DNA from: Brachybacterium vulturis
GTDB lineage: Bacteria; Actinomycetota; Actinomycetes; Actinomycetales; Dermabacteraceae
NCBI RefSeq assembly: GCF_002407185.1
Contig: NZ_CP023563.1
Span: 1,612,001 to 1,676,000 of the forward strand
DNA length: 64,000 nucleotides
Reading direction: 5' to 3'
In this document: in pieces, positions 59,414 to 64,000 of the stretch
Layout of the letters: each line of letters starts with the position of its first letter
How positions within the stretch are numbered: position 1 is the first letter of the stretch
The notes under the pieces: generated by a model
Databases searched by the model: none
Seen by the model: only the letters and a program-made list of their open reading frames with translations
What the model was told of the DNA's origin: nothing
Position numbers and translations under genes: made by a program

Positions 59414-60289
59414 ATGTTCCTCCCGAATCTGCTGATCGCCCTGCGCGAGGGGCTCGAGGCGACGCTCGTGGTGAGCATCCTCGTGGCCTACCTGGTGAAG
59501 TCCCAGCGCCGCGATGTGCTGCCGAAGCTGTGGATCGGCGTCGCGGTCGCGGCCGCGCTCCCGCTGCTCCTCGGCGCGGTGCTCACCTGGGGACCGAAGA
59601 CCCTCACGTTCCAGGCGCAGGAGATCCTCGGCGGCTCGCTCGCGCTGCTGGCCGTCGCCCTGACCACCGGGATGATCTTCTGGATGTCCAGGCATGCGCG
59701 CGGGCAGAAGCAGGGCCTCGAGGGCGAGCTGAGTCGGGCCCTGGCCCGCGGCGCCGGCTGGGGCGTGGCCCTGGTGGCGATCGCGGCCGTCGGCCGGGAG
59801 GGCCTGGAGACGGCGCTGTTCGTGTGGGCGACGGTGAAGTCCTCGGTCGAGAACTCGGTGGCCGCGACCACCGCCGGGCTCGTCGTGGGGCTGGCCCTGG
59901 CGATCGTGCTGGGCATCCTCATCTATCGCGGCGCCCTGCACCTGAACCTGGGTCGCTTCTTCACCTGGACCGGTGGTTTCCTGATCCTCATCGCCGCCGG
60001 GATCGTCGCCTACGGGATCGGTGACTTCCAGGAGGCCGGCGTGCTGCCGGGCCTGTACACACACGCCTGGGACCTCTCGGCCCTGCTGCCCGCGACCACC
60101 TCCCCGGTGTACTGGCTGTACGTCGTCGGCCAGGCGATGTTCCAGGTCAACGTGCAGCCGACGGTCCTGCAGGTGGTCGCCTGGCTGCTGTATGCCGTCC
60201 CGGTGAGCGTCCTGTTCGTCCGCCGCGTACGGGCCGGCGCCCCGCGTCCCGCTCGCGAGGCTGCGGTCCCCGCGACCGCCGCCGTCTGA
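59414..60289 (+). CDS. efeU: Ferrous/ferric iron permease EfeU (FTR1 family)
   Basis: 291 aa from ATG 59414 (GGAG upstream). Seven membrane helices with two REGLE iron-binding motifs: ALREGLEATLVVSILVAY near residue 10 and VGREGLETALFVWA near residue 138. Imports iron in the EfeUOB system. First gene of the operon, 61 nt before efeO. Confidence 0.93.
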   Translation: MFLPNLLIALREGLEATLVVSILVAYLVKSQRRDVLPKLWIGVAVAAALPLLLGAVLTWGPKTLTFQAQEILGGSLALLAVALTTGMIFWMSRHARGQKQGLEGELSRALARGAGWGVALVAIAAVGREGLETALFVWATVKSSVENSVAATTAGLVVGLALAIVLGILIYRGALHLNLGRFFTWTGGFLILIAAGIVAYGIGDFQEAGVLPGLYTHAWDLSALLPATTSPVYWLYVVGQAMFQVNVQPTVLQVVAWLLYAVPVSVLFVRRVRAGAPRPAREAAVPATAAV

Positions 60290-60350
60290 CCATCACGTCC
60301 CCCTCAGTCCGCGCCCTCGGGCGCCCCCGATACCCTTCCGGAGTCCGACC

Positions 60351-61679
60351 ATGACCCGCACCACCCTGATGCACACGGTGACCCGACCGCTCGCGATCGC
60401 CGCCGTGATCGCGCTGGCCGCCGCCGGCTGCACCGACAATCCGACCTCCGGCGCGAACGGGGCCGGCACCCAGGCCGGTGCCGGACCGGTCGGCGTCACC
60501 ATCACCGACGAGGGCTGCGCGGTCGCCAGCACCCAGACCCCCTCCGGCGCGGTCACCTTCTCCATCACGAACGAGGGCACCGTGCCCAACGAGTTCGAGA
60601 TCCTGGCCTCCGACAAGCTCCGGATCGTCACCGAGAAGGAGAACATCGGCCCCGGCACCACCGTCGAGCTGACCACCGGGCTCGAGAAGGGCGACTACTT
60701 CACCGCCTGCAAACCGAACATGGTCGGTGCGCTGGTGGGGGTCACCCCCTTCACGGTCACCCAGGGGGAGGCCCTCGCTGTCGACGAGGACATCCAGAAG
60801 CTGCGCGACGAGGCGATCACGGACTACACCGCGTACATCGAGGACCAGGCCGGGCAGCTCCTCGCCGCGACCGAGGACTTCCGCGACGCCTACCTCGCCG
60901 GCGACACCGAGCGGGCCCAGGACCTGTACGTGCTGGCCCGCCGCCACTTCGAACGGATCGAACCGACCGCCGAGGCCTTCGGCATCGAGGAGCCCGGCGA
61001 TCTGGACGCCGCCCTCGACCTGCGGATCCAGGACCTCTCCGCCGGGGCCGGCACCGCCGTGACCGATCCCGAGCTGCTGGCCCGGTGGACCGGCTGGCAT
61101 CGCATCGAGGCCGACCTGTTCAGCGACGACGAGGCCTTCCGGTTCCCGGACGCCGCGAGCCGGCAGCGGGTCGCCGATCAGCTGGTGGAGGACACCCAGA
61201 CCCTCTACGACCTGGTCACCGGAGCACAGGACACCGCCTCGGGTCCGTTCGAGGTCACCCTCGAGGACGTCACCCTCGGTGCCGGCGCCCTGATGGAAGA
61301 GGTCGCCACCGGGAAGATCGTCGGCGAGGAGGAGACCTTCTCCCACACCGACCTCGACGACTTCCAGGCGAATCTGGACGGAGCCCGCGTCGCCTACGGC
61401 AACGTGCAGAAGATCGTCGAGACGGAGGATCCGGACCTCGCCCGCGAGATCACCGACTCCTTCGCCGCGGTGCAGGAGGAGCTCTCCACCCACCAGGCCG
61501 GGGAGTGGGAGGACGGGACCCCCCGCTACGTCGACTACTCGACGATCGCCGCGGTCCAGGAGGATGCCGGACCGGCGCCGAAGGACAGCGAGTACACGGA
61601 CGCGCAGCGGAGCCTGTCCCTGGCGGTGACCGCACTGGCCGATGAGCTCGCACAGGTCCCCGCCGTCGTGCTGTCATGA
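60351..61679 (+). CDS. efeO: Iron uptake protein EfeO (cupredoxin plus M75 domain)
   Basis: 442 aa. Lipoprotein-like signal ending AALAAAGCTDN, an N-terminal cupredoxin-like domain (~45-135), then the M75/imelysin domain (EDFRDAYLAGDTERAQDLYVLARRHFERIEP) with the metal-binding GWHRIEADLF (HxxE) motif. It binds iron outside the membrane and passes it to EfeU. Its stop overlaps the efeB ATG. Confidence 0.94.
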   Translation: MTRTTLMHTVTRPLAIAAVIALAAAGCTDNPTSGANGAGTQAGAGPVGVTITDEGCAVASTQTPSGAVTFSITNEGTVPNEFEILASDKLRIVTEKENIGPGTTVELTTGLEKGDYFTACKPNMVGALVGVTPFTVTQGEALAVDEDIQKLRDEAITDYTAYIEDQAGQLLAATEDFRDAYLAGDTERAQDLYVLARRHFERIEPTAEAFGIEEPGDLDAALDLRIQDLSAGAGTAVTDPELLARWTGWHRIEADLFSDDEAFRFPDAASRQRVADQLVEDTQTLYDLVTGAQDTASGPFEVTLEDVTLGAGALMEEVATGKIVGEEETFSHTDLDDFQANLDGARVAYGNVQKIVETEDPDLAREITDSFAAVQEELSTHQAGEWEDGTPRYVDYSTIAAVQEDAGPAPKDSEYTDAQRSLSLAVTALADELAQVPAVVLS

Positions 61680-63052
61680 CCGGCCGGCGCGACCACCGCG
61701 AGGATGCCGAGCCCGCACCGGCCCCCGGGCAGGCCGGCGGGGGCGGGCCGGACGCAGCCCCGCGCTCCGTCGGCCGCCGCGGACTGCTGAGCGCCGCCGG
61801 CGCCGGGATCCTCGCCGGCGGGATGCTGGGTGGATTCGGCGGATTCGCCGGCGGACGGGCCAGCGCGGAGGAGCCGGCGCCCTCGGATCCCCTGGACCGT
61901 TCCTACCCCCTGCGCGGCGAGCATCAGCAGGGCATCACCACCCCTGCGCAGGACTACCTGTTCACCGCCGCCTTCGACGTCACCACGACGGATCTGGACG
62001 AGGTGCGCCGCCTCATGCAGCAGTGGCTGGTGGCCGCTGAGCAGATGAGCACCGGCGACCTGGTCGGCGGCACCCCGCTCGCCGATCTGCAGGCCGTCCC
62101 GCGCGACACCGGCGAGGCCTGGGGATACCCCGCCTCGTCCGTGACGATCACCGTCGGGGCGGGACGATCCTTCTTCGTCGATGCCGAGGGGAGGGACCGC
62201 TTCGGTATCGCGGAGCGCATGCCCGAGGCCCTGGCCGACGGCGTCCCGCGCTTCGCCGGCGAAGCGCTGCAGGCCGAGCGCTCCGACGGGGACCTGGTGA
62301 TCCAGGCCTGCGCCGACGATGCGCAGGTCGCCATGCACGCCATCCGCAACCTCACCCGGATCGCCGTCGGCACCGCGGCGCTGCGGTGGACGCAGATGGG
62401 CTACGGGCGCACGTCCTCCACCTCGACGACGCAGGAGACCCCGCGGAACCTGTTCGGGTACAAGGACGGCACCAACAACCTCAAGCAGGAGGACGGTGCC
62501 GAGGAGCTGGGGCGCCACGTGTGGATCGACCGGGCGGACTCCGGCGGGGAGCGCCTGGCCGGCGGCTCGTACATGATGATCCGCAAGATCCGGATGAACC
62601 TCGAGACCTGGGATCGGCTGCGATTGATCGAACAGCACGAGATCATCGGGCGCGACAAGCGCTTCGGTGCGCCGCTGACGGTGCCGGACCCGACCTCCGG
62701 CGAGGACGAATTCATCGACCCCGATCTCGCGGCCACCGAGGACGGCAGCCCGGTGATCCCCCGCGACGCGCATATCCGCGTCGTCTCCCCGCACACGAAC
62801 AAGGGCGCCAGCATGCTGCGCCGCGGCTTCAACTATACCGAGGGCAGCGACTCCCTGGGACGCATCGATGCCGGGCTGTTCTTCATCGCCTACGTGCGCG
62901 ACCCGCGAGAGTCCTTCTTCCCGATCCTGGAGCGGATGGTCAGCACCGATGCGCTCGAGGAGTACCTGCGCCACGTCGCCTCCGCGATGTTCGTGGTGCT
63001 GCCCGGCGTGGGCGCGAAGGACACCATGTTCGGGCAGGCGCTGCTGAGCTGA
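61676..63052 (+). CDS. efeB: Deferrochelatase/DyP-type peroxidase EfeB
   Basis: 458 aa. Twin-arginine signal VGRRGLLSAAGAGILAGG near residue 32. DyP peroxidase words: NLFGYKDGTNNL (distal Asp), AHIRVVSPHTNKGASMLRRGFNYTEGSDS with the proximal His, and a later GLFFIAYVRDPRESFFPI. A heme enzyme that takes electrons or releases iron from heme in EfeUOB. Complete; ends the operon. Confidence 0.95.
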   Translation: MTGRRDHREDAEPAPAPGQAGGGGPDAAPRSVGRRGLLSAAGAGILAGGMLGGFGGFAGGRASAEEPAPSDPLDRSYPLRGEHQQGITTPAQDYLFTAAFDVTTTDLDEVRRLMQQWLVAAEQMSTGDLVGGTPLADLQAVPRDTGEAWGYPASSVTITVGAGRSFFVDAEGRDRFGIAERMPEALADGVPRFAGEALQAERSDGDLVIQACADDAQVAMHAIRNLTRIAVGTAALRWTQMGYGRTSSTSTTQETPRNLFGYKDGTNNLKQEDGAEELGRHVWIDRADSGGERLAGGSYMMIRKIRMNLETWDRLRLIEQHEIIGRDKRFGAPLTVPDPTSGEDEFIDPDLAATEDGSPVIPRDAHIRVVSPHTNKGASMLRRGFNYTEGSDSLGRIDAGLFFIAYVRDPRESFFPILERMVSTDALEEYLRHVASAMFVVLPGVGAKDTMFGQALLS

Positions 63053-63068
63053 TCAGCGGCCCGTTCTC

Positions 63069-63401
63069 TCACCGGGCGGTGCGAGCCGCGGCGGCGTGGG
63101 GCGAGCGGACGTCCAGGGCCTCGAGGACTCGCCGGACCAGCTCGCTGAGGGTGCCCGTCTCGTGCAGCCGCGGGGTGTGCGGATGGGGGACCCCGAGCAC
63201 CCACCCGGCACCGGGCTCCGCATCGGTCTTCGCCACGAGCATGGTGGTGCCGTCCGTCAGCGGGATCCGCAGCAGCGGTCGATCCTCGTCGAGCACGAGC
63301 AGTCCCTCGAGGTCCGGGCGGGCATGCACGAGGGCGTGATGGATCTGTTCGCGTTCCAGCCAGTCGCCGAAAGCATCGGCCATGGGGCGGGTGAAGAGCA
63401 T
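63069..63401 (-). CDS. Hypothetical protein
   Basis: 110 aa from ATG 63401. Mixed alpha/beta (MADAFGDWLEREQIHHALVHARPDLEGLLVLDEDRPLLRIPLTDGTTMLVAKTD), no signal or membrane segment, no family recognised. Convergent with efeB, 16 nt apart. The 63402-63621 gap upstream shows nothing else. Confidence 0.5.
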   Translation of the reverse strand: MLFTRPMADAFGDWLEREQIHHALVHARPDLEGLLVLDEDRPLLRIPLTDGTTMLVAKTDAEPGAGWVLGVPHPHTPRLHETGTLSELVRRVLEALDVRSPHAAAARTAR

Positions 63402-63621
63402 GCATTTCCTTCCATGGGGACGGGACCGAGCGACAGCGGCTCAGGACGGCGCGAGAGGCATGCCTGCCGTCGCCGCGGGGACAGGTACAGCATGCCGTAC
63501 GAATCGGACATTTCCACACATTGTCCACGTGAGCGTCCTGCGTCCCAGGTATCTCGGGCGCGTGGCCCGGCCTCGTCCACGGGCGGGGCGGCGTCGGATC
63601 GAGGGCGCTCGCGGAGGGTGG

Positions 63622-63627
63622 GAGAAT
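63622..63627 (+). promoter_or_regulatory. Candidate -10 of the ABC-F gene
   Basis: GAGAAT ends 6 nt before ATG 63634; leaderless geometry again. Confidence 0.35.
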
Positions 63628-63633
63628 GCCGGG

Positions 63634-64000
63634 ATGACCGCCGCTCTCGTCGCCCACGGACTCTCCGGCGGGTTCGGCCACCGCGTCCTGTTCGAGGAGG
63701 TCGACCTCACCGTCGCCCCCGGCGACGTGATCGGGGTGGTCGGCGCCAACGGCGCCGGGAAGACCACGCTGCTGCGGCTGCTGGCCGGGGCCGGGATCCC
63801 GCATGCAGGGACGGTCTCCCTCTCCCCGACCGACGCCTTCGTGGGCTGGCTGCCGCAGGAGCACGAGCGCCGGGCGGGAGAGACCGTCGCCGGGTACATC
63901 GCCCGCCGCACCGGTTGCGCGCGCGCCACCGCCGAGATGGATGCCGCGGCGGCCGCGCTCGCGCACGCTGCGCCACGGGGTGGCCCCGATCCGGCCGACG
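63634..64000 (+). CDS. ABC-F family ATPase (N-terminal part, cut by window end)
   Basis: 122 codons visible from ATG 63634, open to the end. MTAALVAHGLSGGFGHRVLF then DVIGVVGANGAGKTTLLRLLAG (Walker A near residue 37), PTDAFVGWLPQEHER (Q loop) and TGCARATAEMDAA, the start of a duplicated ATPase without membrane part. ABC-F proteins act on the ribosome in translation or antibiotic protection; the subtype cannot be told from this fragment. Confidence 0.85.
   Translation, partial: MTAALVAHGLSGGFGHRVLFEEVDLTVAPGDVIGVVGANGAGKTTLLRLLAGAGIPHAGTVSLSPTDAFVGWLPQEHERRAGETVAGYIARRTGCARATAEMDAAAAALAHAAPRGGPDPAD

Overview
The window is a very GC-rich actinobacterial chromosome segment. My impression is a Micrococcales member of the Brachybacterium/Dermabacteraceae kind. 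The reasons are a mycothiol-pathway amidase (Mca), actinobacterial-only families (DUF4307, DUF4245, DUF3090/SCO1664/MSMEG_4193) and a core gene order (greA, DUF4307, mca, hlyIII, Z-prenyl synthase, phoH2, fumarase, DUF4245, xseB, xseA, ispH, ychF) that matches, from memory, M. tuberculosis Rv1080c to Rv1112. Species was not determined. No rRNA, tRNA, CRISPR array or integrase/transposase was recognised.

Layout. 1-14 kb is the conserved housekeeping block, interrupted at 6.6-9.1 kb by a small accessory patch (DUF559 nuclease-like gene, MerR-controlled membrane protein). That patch lies between two copies of a 75-bp imperfect palindrome and carries 15-bp tandem repeats. 15.3-23.9 kb is a complete four-gene type II Wadjet (JetABCD; DUF2397/DUF2398/SMC-like/DUF2399) anti-plasmid operon, inserted between ispH and rmuC-ychF. 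Its last gene runs 104 nt into the 3' end of rmuC on the other strand.

27.1-36.4 kb is the most unusual region: an accessory island attached to the 3' end of ychF. It holds a string of toxin-antitoxin modules: higBA plus a coupled alpha/beta hydrolase, Phd/RelE, YefM/YoeB, MNT/HEPN and VapBC. The first three modules each end, 2-4 nt after the last stop codon, with a ~50-bp repeat that recreates the ychF C-terminal coding end (VEFRFNV-stop in two copies, degenerate in the third). Two of the three copies can also fold as a hairpin. A broken Imm-5-like gene sits in the array. After MNT/HEPN/VapBC come a PadR/HAAS pair and a TetR/MFS pair, and a decayed higBA relic closes the island at 36.4 kb.

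36.5-43.2 kb carries the phosphatase-DUF3090-SCO1664 operon, two overlapping genes for a ferritin-like diiron protein and its partner, an alanine-dehydrogenase/carboxyethylornithine-synthase-like enzyme, TrhO and YtoQ. 43.4-56.6 kb holds a two-component system, a truncated oxidoreductase, a GH29 fucosidase with an operator over its start, small envelope proteins, DUF3152, DUF429, an acyltransferase, ArfB, a pterin dehydratase, a TAXI-TRAP transporter and dodecin. 56.8-63.1 kb carries a K+-independent-type proton pyrophosphatase and an EfeUOB iron uptake operon. The window ends inside an ABC-F ATPase gene.

Two themes recur. Many genes have a -10-like hexamer ending 6-8 nt before the start codon, with no Shine-Dalgarno, which is the geometry of leaderless mRNA. 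Tandem repeats of 15 bp occur at several unrelated places.
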